A stretch of DNA of 64,000 nucleotides from UBA2160 sp964588665 (GTDB lineage: Bacteria > Chloroflexota > Dehalococcoidia > Lucifugimonadales > UBA1123), in assembly GCA_964588665.1 (NCBI GenBank), contig CAZPQQ010000002.1, positions 62,001-126,000 of the forward strand. The letters run 5' to 3'. Both the position numbers and the translations under genes were made by a program. Below, in pieces: positions 33,063 through 42,661 of this stretch (position 1 is the stretch's first letter; every line of letters begins with the position of its first letter). The notes under the pieces are model-generated. The model saw nothing but the letters and a program-made list of their open reading frames with translations, had not been told where the DNA came from and searched no databases.

Positions 33063-34436
33063 CTAGAGGAGTTCTTCCATTTCGGTTAACACCGCATCCA
33101 CCCTTTTGACGAGGATGTCCACCTCGTCCTTGGTGATGCAGAGCGGCGGGGCGAGCGAGATCACATCCCCGGCGCGGCCCAACAGACCGTGTTTGTCCAT
33201 CAGCGGGTTGATCTTCTTCGCCAGGTCGGCTTCCTTGGGGAACTTCTCCCGGGTGTCGCGATCTTTGACGAGCTCAACGGCGGCGATCAATCCCATGCCG
33301 CCTCGGACGTCGCCGACGATGCGATGCTCGTACAGCGTCTGAAGCTGCTCGTAGAGGTAGTCGCCCATGTCCGCGGAGTTTTGGACCATGCCCTCGCCTA
33401 TCATCACGTCGAGGTTGGCGTTGCCGGCGGAGGTGGCTGCTGGGTTTCCGCCAAACGTGAGCAGGTGTCTGAACACCTTGTCGTCGCCGCCCATGAACGC
33501 TTCCGAGACCTTCTTGCTGGCGACAGCGGCACCGATGGGGATGTATCCGCTGGTCAACGCCTTGGCCACCGTGAAGATGTCCGGCTGGATATCCCAGTGC
33601 TCCGTGGCGAACATCGTGCCGGTCCTGCCGAAGCCGGTAATGACTTCGTCGCAGATCATGATAACGCCGGTTCGGTCGCAGATTTCTCGGATGGTGGGCC
33701 AGTACTCGGGATGCGGGACATGGATGCCGGAAGCCGCCGAGACCGGTTCGCCGATGAACGCCGCGACGGTTTGCGGGCCTTCGTGGTCAATCGCCCTCTC
33801 GACGTCCCGAGCGCACTCCAGGTTGCATCCGCCTTTGTCGGCACAGTAGACGCAGCGGTACTGGTCGGGTTGCGCCACGTGGATGTTGCCCGGCATCAGC
33901 GGTCCGAAATTCATCGGCGCCGCGATTCCACCGCCGCCGAGGCTCGTGCACGCCATCGTCGCGCCGTGGTAGCTGCCGCGACGGCTGAGGACCTTCCACC
34001 TGGTCGGTTCGCCGTTGTTCTTATGGTAGTTCTTGGCCATCTTGAGGGCAGTCTCCACCGCCTCGGATCCGCCGCTCACGAAGTAGACGCGAGAATCTTT
34101 GTCGGGCGCAAGCGCGGCCACCCTACTCGCCAGCTTGGCGGTCGCGGGACTGACCGTTCCACCGGGCGAGTAGGATATATCGGTCATCTGCTGGTGCACG
34201 GCGTCGGCTATCTCCCGTCTGCCGTGCCCAATGTTGGTGAGCCACATGCTTGATATGGTGTCTATCCAGCGCTTCCCGTTGGCGTCCGTTACCCAGATTC
34301 CCTGAGCATCCGTGACCACCTTCAGGCCGGTCTCTTCCGACATGTCCCCTGCCGGCCTCGCGTGTGGCCAGAAGTGGTCGGCGGCCATCTGTTTGATCTC
34401 TTCCAGTTCCTCGCCTGTGAGTTTTGCTGTTGCCAC
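33063..34436 (-). CDS. Class III PLP-dependent aminotransferase (omega-amino acid/aspartate family)
   Basis: A 457-residue class III aminotransferase that transfers amino groups from omega-amino acids, taurine or similar donors to pyruvate or 2-oxoglutarate. Landmarks are YFVSGGSEAVETALKMAKNY, SRRGSYHGATMACTSLGG, the aspartate in MICDEVITGFGRTG and the Schiff-base lysine in TVAKALTSGY. A four-cysteine insert, CVYCADKGGCNLEC (about residues 199-212), follows the beta hairpin; similar cysteine-rich inserts occur in relatives. The substrate is not predictable. The gene is terminated by the hairpin at 32998-33037. It precedes no obvious catabolic cluster. Start ATG 34436. Confidence 0.9.
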   Translation of the reverse strand: MATAKLTGEELEEIKQMAADHFWPHARPAGDMSEETGLKVVTDAQGIWVTDANGKRWIDTISSMWLTNIGHGRREIADAVHQQMTDISYSPGGTVSPATAKLASRVAALAPDKDSRVYFVSGGSEAVETALKMAKNYHKNNGEPTRWKVLSRRGSYHGATMACTSLGGGGIAAPMNFGPLMPGNIHVAQPDQYRCVYCADKGGCNLECARDVERAIDHEGPQTVAAFIGEPVSAASGIHVPHPEYWPTIREICDRTGVIMICDEVITGFGRTGTMFATEHWDIQPDIFTVAKALTSGYIPIGAAVASKKVSEAFMGGDDKVFRHLLTFGGNPAATSAGNANLDVMIGEGMVQNSADMGDYLYEQLQTLYEHRIVGDVRGGMGLIAAVELVKDRDTREKFPKEADLAKKINPLMDKHGLLGRAGDVISLAPPLCITKDEVDILVKRVDAVLTEMEELL

Positions 34437-34558
34437 GGTTGAGCACCTCCCTGGTTCCCTGTGTTTACTGAACGCCGTCGGGGTCTCGTTCGATCTGGTT
34501 GGTTCGTCCGGCGGATCGCCGTTTTCGGACTCGGCAGCGACGAGTCCGCGGTTGAAAT

Positions 34559-35173
34559 CTACTGCATCGGTGAGAAGTTAAAGGGCGTCAGAATCTTGTT
34601 TTCTTGCTCGATCGGTGTGGCGCTGCCCGGAGGGGGCCAGACGCCCTTCTCGCGGGTTTCGGCCCGGACTCTCGCTCGCTCGTCCATGCTGCTGTAAGCC
34701 CAAAGGTGGACCCACAGGTTCAACCCGCCGATCTCGGAGTGCCAGGCGCCTGCAAGCGGCGAGTATTTCTCGCGCTCCTCGATTCGTGCGCCCCACGCCT
34801 CCAGGACCTGCGGGATGGCGCCGGGCTCGTATTTGTAGGTGCGCATCTCGTAAACGGGTCCGATCTTGCGATCTCCCAGGGGCGTCATGAACGGCGCTGG
34901 AATGAATATCTCTGTTCGCATGTTCACCATGATGTCGTTGTTGCTCGGCGGCCAGTTGGGGACCGCCGCCGCTTTCGCCCGGATGTCCGCTCGTTCGTTG
35001 AGATCGTCGTACGGCCAGATGTGAACGACCTGATTCAGAGGCCCGATCTCGGAGGACCAGAACCCGCCAAGCGGAGATAGCTTCAATCTGCCGGGCAGGC
35101 TTTCGGCCATACGCTCCTCAAAAATCGGCACGGATCTCGGTTTGAGGTCGTAGGTGCGGAATTCATAGATCAT
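34559..35173 (-). CDS. NIPSNAP family protein, two-domain
   Basis: A 204-residue protein made of two NIPSNAP (dimeric alpha/beta barrel) repeats. The first begins MIYEFRTYDLKPRSVP and the second, near residue 108, VYEMRTYKYEPGAIPQVLEAW. Each has the paired H-I-W/H-L-W motif (VVHIWPYDDLNERADIRA and VHLWAYSSMDERARVRA). NIPSNAP proteins are small, soluble and of unclear catalytic role; in bacteria they are found near flavin oxidoreductases and other catabolic genes. The ATG at 35173 is preceded by GGAGGGA, so the upstream in-frame codons are not used. It lies between the class III aminotransferase and the branched-chain aminotransferase in the same orientation. Confidence 0.88.
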   Translation of the reverse strand: MIYEFRTYDLKPRSVPIFEERMAESLPGRLKLSPLGGFWSSEIGPLNQVVHIWPYDDLNERADIRAKAAAVPNWPPSNNDIMVNMRTEIFIPAPFMTPLGDRKIGPVYEMRTYKYEPGAIPQVLEAWGARIEEREKYSPLAGAWHSEIGGLNLWVHLWAYSSMDERARVRAETREKGVWPPPGSATPIEQENKILTPFNFSPMQ

Positions 35174-35241
35174 CGTGGTCCCTCCTTTAGAGTTGAACGT
35201 TTCGAGCAAAGACTTGGCATTCGGTCATCTGCAATACAGCA

Positions 35242-36207
35242 TCAGTAGACACCGGTCAGCCATGCCGACCGGCTCTCGACTCTGCCCCTCACAACGTCGT
35301 GAAATAGCTTTTCGAGGCGGGACACGACAGGCCCGATGACGCCCTCGCCGATCTGGTAGCGGTCGATCTCCGATATTGCCTGAATCTCGGCGCCCGTGCC
35401 GCATATGAATGCTTCGTCCGCTATGTAAAGCTCGGTCCGGTCCACGTCGCGCTCGATGACGGGCACGCCGAGTTCGTCGCGGAGCAGTTCGACTGCCACG
35501 TCGCGGGTAATGCTCTCCAGGATTCCAGCGGTCAGCGGAGGCGTGATGGCGACGCCGTCGCGAACGATGAAGATGCAGGCGTACGACACTTCGGACACCT
35601 TGCCTTGTTGGTTCAGAATGATGCCAAAGTCATGCCCGTTTAGGCTGACCTCGTCGGCGACGTACCGGCTGTTCTGGTAGTTGGCGATCGCTTTCACGCG
35701 CGGCGGCATGACGTTGTCGGAGATTCTGCTCCAGGAGCTGACCCCGCAGGTGATGGTCGAATTCGAGCCCAGTACGGATGATGACGTTCGACTGAAGATG
35801 GCAATCTCGCCTGGACTCCCGCCCGCCGGCAGGTAGCCCGGAGTGCCGTCGCCGAAGTACGCCAGGGGCTGGATGTAACAGTCGCCGTGAAACTCGTTGC
35901 ATCGCGCGAGGTCGATAACCGAGTCGCGAAGCTCTTCAGGCGTCCATGGTGATGTCATTCGCATTACTTTCATCGAACGCATCAGCCGTGTAATGTGGGC
36001 GTCAAGATGGAACACGCTGAGCTGCTCTTGGTCGGCGTTCCAATAGCCCCGTATGCCCTCGAACACCATCGAGATTGACGACCACCCCAGCATGGAAGCG
36101 TGGATCAGCGCTTTGTCCCATTCCACCAACTCCCCGGACATCCAGAGGTACTTTGGAGGAGTCGGGGGCTGGGCCCACTCGTCCTTCTTCGGCCGTTCGT
36201 GAGTCAC
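35242..36207 (-). CDS. ilvE: Branched-chain amino acid aminotransferase
   Basis: A class IV (fold type IV) PLP aminotransferase of 321 residues, making or degrading Leu, Ile and Val. MVFEGIRGYW, FHLDAHITRL, the Schiff-base lysine K172 in RVKAIANYQNS, and the phosphate-binding GKVSEVSYACIF are typical of IlvE. The C-terminal motif ADEAFICGTGAEIQAIS closes the site. The ATG at 36207 is the natural start. Other branched-chain genes are not in the window apart from a TPP enzyme at 51.5 kb that resembles acetolactate synthase; there is no evidence they act together. Confidence 0.93.
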   Translation of the reverse strand: MTHERPKKDEWAQPPTPPKYLWMSGELVEWDKALIHASMLGWSSISMVFEGIRGYWNADQEQLSVFHLDAHITRLMRSMKVMRMTSPWTPEELRDSVIDLARCNEFHGDCYIQPLAYFGDGTPGYLPAGGSPGEIAIFSRTSSSVLGSNSTITCGVSSWSRISDNVMPPRVKAIANYQNSRYVADEVSLNGHDFGIILNQQGKVSEVSYACIFIVRDGVAITPPLTAGILESITRDVAVELLRDELGVPVIERDVDRTELYIADEAFICGTGAEIQAISEIDRYQIGEGVIGPVVSRLEKLFHDVVRGRVESRSAWLTGVY

Positions 36208-36404
36208 TGTGCCTCCGCCTGGGGTTCCACGCCTAAGTTAGTCCGGCAAATTGGTGCATTGAAGCCTATCACGCCACTAACGTTTTGTGAACCACCGTTA
36301 TCGGACGTGTGGGACGGGCCGTCCCGAGCCTCACAGAGCTTGTTCGGGCGCCAGCTATGCAATACGATAATCGTGATCGCCCAACACACGGTGGACACTA
36401 CACA

Positions 36405-36695
36405 ATGGACTCTACATTCGAAGCCGTCTCCGAACGCATCCTGAATTCGCACCGGGACTTTTACCCTGACCGGGCGTCCTCGCTTGGGCGGCACCAATAT
36501 CACGGCCGGCCGTCGGATCTGTCCTACGGTTCCATCCGATTTCGGGACGAATACAAACGTATGAAAGGCGCCGGCTTCTCCCTTCGCGAGTCCCACGATC
36601 TGGCCCTGTCATACGGCGAGCCGCCCATTCCCTTTCTTCGCGCACATATACTGGGGGACGAGCTACGAGACCCATTTCAAAGCGTCAGGTGTTGA
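36405..36695 (+). pseudogene. Truncated DUF885-like N-terminal remnant
   Basis: An open frame of 96 codons reads TFEAVSERILNSHRDFYPDR, then SSLGRHQYHGRPSDLSYGSI and LRESHDLALSYGE, ending LRDPFQSVRC. The pattern of PDRASxLGxHxYxGR...DLS and the SHDxAL segment recalls the first about 100 residues of DUF885 proteins, normally 550-600 aa. Everything after the LRD..PF segment is missing. The stop is three bases before galE, so a translated fragment could be coupled to galE; the frame remains open further upstream to 36309. A remnant is my reading, and a small functional protein is the alternative. Nothing was seen in 36208-36404. Confidence 0.4.
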
Positions 36696-36698
36696 GAT

Positions 36699-37712
36699 AT
36701 GAAAGTACTGGTCACCGGCGGGGCCGGATACATTGGGAGCACCATCAGCTCCGCCCTGGAAGATCGAGGCCACGAGGCGGTCATCCTCGATTCGCTGGTC
36801 GTCGGCCACCGAGCCCTTGCCCGAAACAGGTCTTTCTATGAAGGAGACATCGCCGATCGGCAGCTCCTCGCCGAGATATTTCGAGACCACCCTGACATCG
36901 CGTGCGCGATGCATTGCGCGGCGCTGATTTCGGTTCCGGAGTCAGTCGAACGACCATACGATTACTACGTCAACAACGTCGGCAAGACATTAGAGCTGCT
37001 GAAAGGCCTGGAAGAAGTCGGGTGCCGCCGGTTTGTGTTCAGCTCATCGGCGTCGGTCTACGGTGAGGCGCCCGAATTCATGGTCGACGAGACATCGCCT
37101 CTGGCGCCGTCAAGTCCCTACGCCCGGACCAAGATGATGGTCGAGTTCCTGATCGAAGATATTTGCAAAGCCAGCGACCTGCGGGGAATCTCGTTGAGGT
37201 ACTTCAACCCAATCGGCGCCGACCCAGAGCTGCGGTCGGGACCGCATGGGAAGGCGACCAGCCAAGTCCTTAACACGCTGGTCGATGTCTCGATGGGCCG
37301 TCTGCCAATGTTCCGCATCACTGGAACGGACTGGCCAACGCGGGACGGCACAGGCATCCGCGATTACATCCACGTATGGGATTTGGCGAAAGCCCATGTG
37401 AACGCCATAGAGCAGTTTGACCAGGTGTTCGAACGGGCTGGCGATGACGGCAGCTCGGGCCACCTGGCAGTCAATCTGGGCACGGGTCAGGGCGTCACCG
37501 TGAGGGAGCTGGTCGATGCGTTCGAGAGCGCCGTGGGCCATGAGATAGCCAAAATGGATGCGCCTCGACGTCCCGGCGATACGGCGGGAACGTACGTCAG
37601 CGGAGACCGCGCCGCGCGGCTGCTGGATTGGAGCGCTCGTTCGACAGTCCAGCAGGCGATCACCGACGCGCTCAGGTGGAGCAAGGTGCGCGAAGAGGTG
37701 TTGGGCGACTGA
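36699..37712 (+). CDS. galE: UDP-glucose 4-epimerase
   Basis: A 337-residue extended short-chain dehydrogenase/reductase, interconverting UDP-glucose and UDP-galactose with bound NAD. The NAD motif GGAGYIG is at 7-13, the catalytic serine and tyrosine/lysine in FSSSASVYG and YARTK (Y141, K145), followed by SLRYFNPIGADP, RDGTGIRDYIHVWDLA and VNLGTGQGVTVRELV. These fit GalE rather than other epimerases. The ribosome binding site is weak and the start lies three bases beyond an upstream open frame. No other sugar gene is adjacent; the rpsB promoter follows. Confidence 0.9.
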   Translation: MKVLVTGGAGYIGSTISSALEDRGHEAVILDSLVVGHRALARNRSFYEGDIADRQLLAEIFRDHPDIACAMHCAALISVPESVERPYDYYVNNVGKTLELLKGLEEVGCRRFVFSSSASVYGEAPEFMVDETSPLAPSSPYARTKMMVEFLIEDICKASDLRGISLRYFNPIGADPELRSGPHGKATSQVLNTLVDVSMGRLPMFRITGTDWPTRDGTGIRDYIHVWDLAKAHVNAIEQFDQVFERAGDDGSSGHLAVNLGTGQGVTVRELVDAFESAVGHEIAKMDAPRRPGDTAGTYVSGDRAARLLDWSARSTVQQAITDALRWSKVREEVLGD

Positions 37713-37812
37713 ACCGCCGTGCTTACGTACGATTCTGAGCTACAGCGCTGGCACGCGTCGGGCCGATCCGATTCCGGGAACGCCACCAGTCGCGGCTGAC
37801 GCCTGACGATGT

Positions 37813-37842
37813 TTGCCGGACATCTTACGCCTGTGGTATACT
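37813..37842 (+). promoter_or_regulatory. Extended -10 promoter of the rpsB operon
   Basis: TTGCCG (37813-37818), an 18-base spacer and TATACT (37837-37842) preceded by TGG, an extended -10. Transcription should start near 37849, leaving a 56-base leader with a GGCAT/ATGCC hairpin before rpsB, possibly an S2 autoregulatory site. Confidence 0.65.
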
Positions 37843-37904
37843 CTCGGCGGCATGTCAGACGTGCTGGCAATGCCCTGTTGCAAGTTTCCAAGAAGGGAAG
37901 ATAT

Positions 37905-39083
<1,179 letters not shown>

Positions 39084-39126
39084 GCTTCCCGCCTGCTACA
39101 ACTCGTACAGGAAGACTCAACGCAGC

Positions 39127-39630
39127 ATGCAGATCAACATTGAAACGATCAAGGCGTTGCGAGATTTGACCAGCGCAGGGATCATGGACTGTAAGAACGC
39201 CCTTGAAGAATCGGGCGGCGACATGGCCAAGGCCGAAGAAATTCTGAGGTCGAAGGGCATCGCCTCGGCGTTGAAGAAATCCTCCAGAGAGACTAACCAA
39301 GGACTCGTGGAGTCCTACATCCACAGTGGCGGCCGCATAGGTGCCATCGTCGAAGCCAACTGCGAGACCGATTTCGTGGCCCGCACCGATGACTTCAGAT
39401 CATTGGCCCATAACCTGGCGATGCAGGTCGCCGCGATGAACCCCAAATACGTCGACGCCTCGGATATTCCGGATGGCGACGACGAGAACGCCGAAGAGGT
39501 TTGCCTTCTTCAGCAGCCGTTCATCAAAGACCCCTCGCAAAGCGTTCAAGACCTCGTGCGAGAGGCCGCCGGCAAACTTGGGGAGAACGTGCAAGTTCGC
39601 CGGTTCACGAGATTCGCCCTCGGCGAATGA
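39127..39630 (+). CDS. tsf: Elongation factor Ts, short form
   Basis: EF-Ts releases GDP from EF-Tu. The protein is 167 residues long, shorter than the two-domain E. coli form (283) and close to the Thermus type. It has the N-terminal UBA-like domain IKALRDLTSAGIMDCKNAL, the EF-Tu contact SKGIASALKKSSRETNQG, and the core IVEANCETDFVARTDDF, with the C-terminal QSVQDLVREAAGKLGENVQVRRFTRF. The ATG at 39127 follows rpsB by 43 bases. Its TGA overlaps the pyrH ATG in ATGA. A longer open frame upstream is an out-of-frame shadow of rpsB. Confidence 0.95.
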   Translation: MQINIETIKALRDLTSAGIMDCKNALEESGGDMAKAEEILRSKGIASALKKSSRETNQGLVESYIHSGGRIGAIVEANCETDFVARTDDFRSLAHNLAMQVAAMNPKYVDASDIPDGDDENAEEVCLLQQPFIKDPSQSVQDLVREAAGKLGENVQVRRFTRFALGE

Positions 39631-40373
39631 GTTCGAAAGCTGCTGACCCCGAGACTTTCGGCCGCGTGCTCCTGAAGGTAAGCGGCGAATCGCTCAAGGG
39701 TGAGCGCGGCCACGGCATCGACCCGGCGGCGGTTAATTACATGGCCACCGAGATTGGGTCCGTCATCGAGTTGGGCGTGGAAATTGGCGTGGTCGTAGGC
39801 GGCGGCAACATTTGGCGCGGCGCCGAAGCTGAGGCCGAAGGCATGGATCGCGCGACCGCCGACTATGCCGGAATGCTCGCCACCATTATCAGCGCCCTTG
39901 CCCTTCAAGACGCCCTGGAGCGACACGGTGTAAACACCAGGACCCAGAGCGCCATCAACGTGTCCCAGATCGCCGAGCCCTACATTCGGCGGCGGGCGAT
40001 CAGGCACCTCGAAAAAGGCCGTGTGGTGCTTTTTGCCGCGGGCACGGGGAACCCCTACGTGTCGACCGACACCGGCGCTGCTTTGCGCGCCGTCGAAATC
40101 GGCGCCGACATGTTGCTGATGGCCAAGCACGACGTCGACGGGATTTACGACGACGACCCCCACGTGAACCCCAACGCGACGAAACTGGAATTTGTAGACT
40201 ATTTCGAAGCGCTTGAAAAACAACTCGAAATTATGGATAGTTCTGCATTGTTGATGTGCCGCGAAAACGACCTCGGCATCATCGTGTTCGACATGTTCAC
40301 GCCGGGCAATCTCGTCAGATTGGTGCGCGGCGAAACGCTTGGCACCCGGGTCGGCCACAAACGGTCGGATTAG
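39627..40373 (+). CDS. pyrH: UMP kinase
   Basis: PyrH makes UDP from UMP. It is an amino-acid-kinase-fold enzyme of 248 residues, with LLKVSGESLKGERGHGIDP at the start, IGVVVGGGNIWRG, DYAGMLATIISALALQDALE, AGTGNPYVSTDTGAALRA and AKHDVDGIYDDDP. It is hexameric and feedback-controlled in relatives. The ATG overlaps the tsf stop by three bases (ATGA). The C-terminal FTPGNLVRLVRGETLGTRVG is standard. Confidence 0.95.
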   Translation: MSSKAADPETFGRVLLKVSGESLKGERGHGIDPAAVNYMATEIGSVIELGVEIGVVVGGGNIWRGAEAEAEGMDRATADYAGMLATIISALALQDALERHGVNTRTQSAINVSQIAEPYIRRRAIRHLEKGRVVLFAAGTGNPYVSTDTGAALRAVEIGADMLLMAKHDVDGIYDDDPHVNPNATKLEFVDYFEALEKQLEIMDSSALLMCRENDLGIIVFDMFTPGNLVRLVRGETLGTRVGHKRSD

Positions 40374-40489
40374 TCGATATCTTCAAGCCAAACCGACATC
40401 ACTTCTGGGAACAAGCGGGATCAGAAACCGGAATCACCATCGTGCTTCACGCAGCCTAACAAACCAATTCCGATACGGAGCGTGAGATT

Positions 40490-41053
40490 ATGGCAACTGC
40501 CGCAGAGATTTTGTCGGACACTCGTACACGCATGACCAGTTCGGTAGAAGCCCTCAAGCGCGAGCTGGCGATAATCCGGACCGGAAGGGCGTCTCCCGGT
40601 CTTGTCGAGAGCCTGACGATCGACTACTACGGAGTACCGACCCCGCTGAACCAGCTCGCTTCGATTTCCGTTCCCGAGGCGCGCTCGCTGGTAGTCCAAC
40701 CGTGGGACAAGCAGAGCCTCAAAGAGGTGGAAAAGTCCATCATGAAATCGGACCTCGGTTTGATGCCCAACAACGACGGAACCGTGATCCGAATCAATAT
40801 CCCTCCCCTGACGGAAGAGCGCCGACGAGACTTAGTTAAGCTTGTCAGTCGCAAAGTCGAAGACGGCTACGTCTCAGTGCGCAACGTCCGCAGAGACAGC
40901 CTGGAGACATTTCGTGGGCTGGAGAAGGAAGGCGACTTTTCGCAGGACGAATCCCGTCGAGCTCAAAACGACTTGCAACAAGTGACAGACACGTTCATCG
41001 CCCAGATGAACGACCTTAAGCAAGAAAAGGAAGCCGAGGTCATGGAAGTTTGA
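40490..41053 (+). CDS. frr: Ribosome recycling factor
   Basis: RRF splits post-termination ribosomes together with EF-G. The 187-residue sequence has the full family pattern: LKRELAIIRTGRASPGLVE, YYGVPTPLNQLASISVPEAR, LVVQPWDKQSLKEVEKSI, LMPNNDGTVIRINIPPLTEERR and VRNVRRDSLE. It lies 116 bases after pyrH. Its TGA overlaps the likely uppS TTG by three bases. Confidence 0.96.
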   Translation: MATAAEILSDTRTRMTSSVEALKRELAIIRTGRASPGLVESLTIDYYGVPTPLNQLASISVPEARSLVVQPWDKQSLKEVEKSIMKSDLGLMPNNDGTVIRINIPPLTEERRRDLVKLVSRKVEDGYVSVRNVRRDSLETFRGLEKEGDFSQDESRRAQNDLQQVTDTFIAQMNDLKQEKEAEVMEV

Positions 41054-41820
41054 CGCGCCAATCCGGGACTTCCACTCAGCAGTCGGAGCATGACGACTCC
41101 ATGCGGGCATCCGAAGCTGCGTCCTCTCCCACCCACGTGGCCATCATCATGGACGGCAACGGCAGGTGGGCCACGAGTCGAGGCAAGACGCGAAGCAATG
41201 GGCATCGGGCCGGCACCGAGAACGTTCGGCAGGTGGTCGAGGCATTTGCACGTTCCGGTGTCGAGTACCTCACCCTGTTCGCTTTCTCCACCGAGAACTG
41301 GGACCGTCCGGACCAGGAAGTTAACGCGTTGATCACCATCCTCCACGAAACGATCAGCCGCGAGGTCGCGAACCTCCACGCTCAGGGCATCCGAATCCGC
41401 CACCTGGGGACGCTGGACAGGATGAGCCCCGATCTGGGGACTGCAATCAGCGACGGCATCGAGTTGACCAAACAAAACACGCGCATGACGCTTTCGGTGG
41501 CGTTCAACTACGGCGGGCGAGCCGAGATACTGGACGCGGTCAAACGCATAGTCGCGTCGGGAGTCAGCGCCGACCGGATTGACGACGAGCTGTTCGCTTC
41601 GAACCTCTACACCCACGACATGCCCGACCCGGACCTGATCATCCGTACAGCCGGAGAGATGCGCCTTAGCAACTTCCTGCTGTGGCAATCCGCCTACGCG
41701 GAGTACTACAGCACCGAGGTGCTCTGGCCCGATTTTGACGCCGAGGAAGTTCAGCGCGCTCTCAACGCCTACGACAAAAGATCGCGGCGGTTTGGCCGGG
41801 TCGAACAACAGCGACGGTGA
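41050..41820 (+). CDS. uppS: Isoprenyl transferase (undecaprenyl diphosphate synthase)
   Basis: UppS is a cis-prenyltransferase that builds the C55 lipid carrier for wall and glycan synthesis. Motifs: HVAIIMDGNGRWA, GHRAGTENVRQVVEA, YLTLFAFSTENWDRP, VAFNYGGRAEILDAVK and PDLIIRTAGEMRLSNFLLWQ, then YAEYYSTEVLWPDFD. A TTG at 41050 overlaps the frr stop; an ATG at 41101 is the alternative and removes 17 poorly conserved residues. Confidence 0.94.
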   Translation: MTRQSGTSTQQSEHDDSMRASEAASSPTHVAIIMDGNGRWATSRGKTRSNGHRAGTENVRQVVEAFARSGVEYLTLFAFSTENWDRPDQEVNALITILHETISREVANLHAQGIRIRHLGTLDRMSPDLGTAISDGIELTKQNTRMTLSVAFNYGGRAEILDAVKRIVASGVSADRIDDELFASNLYTHDMPDPDLIIRTAGEMRLSNFLLWQSAYAEYYSTEVLWPDFDAEEVQRALNAYDKRSRRFGRVEQQRR

Positions 41821-41866
41821 GTCCTCGCATGGGCAGATCGTTTCGGCTGCGATAGGTCCGACGTCA

Positions 41867-42661
41867 ATGGCCCTGCGACTGGCAACGTCCGCATTCATCA
41901 TTCCGGTGCTTCTTGCGTCTCTTTGGGCGGGCGGCCTATGGTTTGCCGTGCCCACGGCGGTGCTCGCTGGCGTGGCGGCGATCGAACTGTCCCGAGTATC
42001 CACGGGATGGGGCGCACGACCGTATGGGCCGGCGACGGCGGCGATGGCCTCCGCTGCTAGCATCTACGCCTACTACGCGCCCGTCTCGAGCACTCAATCC
42101 ACCGTGTTGGGCATGGCTGCCACTGTCGTTGCCGTCGCTTCGTTGGCTTGGATTTTGGCTGCGGCGCCTGACGCTACTTTGCTGCGAAGAATCTTGTCGA
42201 CGTTGGCGGTCGCCGGTTTCGTCGGCGGGACACTGCTGCACGGGCCCATGCTTCGTGGTTTGGACGCCGGCCGGGACTGGTTGATCTTTTTGTTGGCGGT
42301 CACGTTCGCCTCAGACACGGGCGCGCTGATCGTCGGAAGAGTTCTGGGCCGCAGGAAGTTGGCCCCGTCGATAAGCCCGGGCAAGACGTCGGAAGGCGCC
42401 ATTGGCGGGCTGGTCGGAGCGGTTGTAGTCGCTCTGGTCGCAGACGCTCTGGTGTCCATCGACATCTCATCTGCTCAGGTCGTCGGCTTCGGTGTCTTGC
42501 TCGGAGTCCTGGGTCAGGCGGGAGACCTGGTCGAATCCAAGATGAAACGCCGGGCCGGCACGAAAGACTCCGGGTCGATTGTCCCGGGGCACGGTGGCAC
42601 GTGGGACAGGCTTGACTCAATTGTATGGAACCTAGTGGTCGTGTATCATTTTGTATCATGA
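41867..42661 (+). CDS. cdsA: Phosphatidate cytidylyltransferase
   Basis: CdsA converts phosphatidic acid and CTP to CDP-diacylglycerol, the precursor of phosphatidylglycerol. The 264-residue membrane protein has about seven hydrophobic segments and ends with the family signature (SKMKRRAGTKDSGSIVPGHGG then WDRLDSI) around residues 225-250. ATG 41867 gives MALRLATSAFIIPVLLASLW as the first helix. A long upstream open frame overlaps uppS and was rejected. The stop overlaps the dxr start in ATGA. Confidence 0.92.
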   Translation: MALRLATSAFIIPVLLASLWAGGLWFAVPTAVLAGVAAIELSRVSTGWGARPYGPATAAMASAASIYAYYAPVSSTQSTVLGMAATVVAVASLAWILAAAPDATLLRRILSTLAVAGFVGGTLLHGPMLRGLDAGRDWLIFLLAVTFASDTGALIVGRVLGRRKLAPSISPGKTSEGAIGGLVGAVVVALVADALVSIDISSAQVVGFGVLLGVLGQAGDLVESKMKRRAGTKDSGSIVPGHGGTWDRLDSIVWNLVVVYHFVS

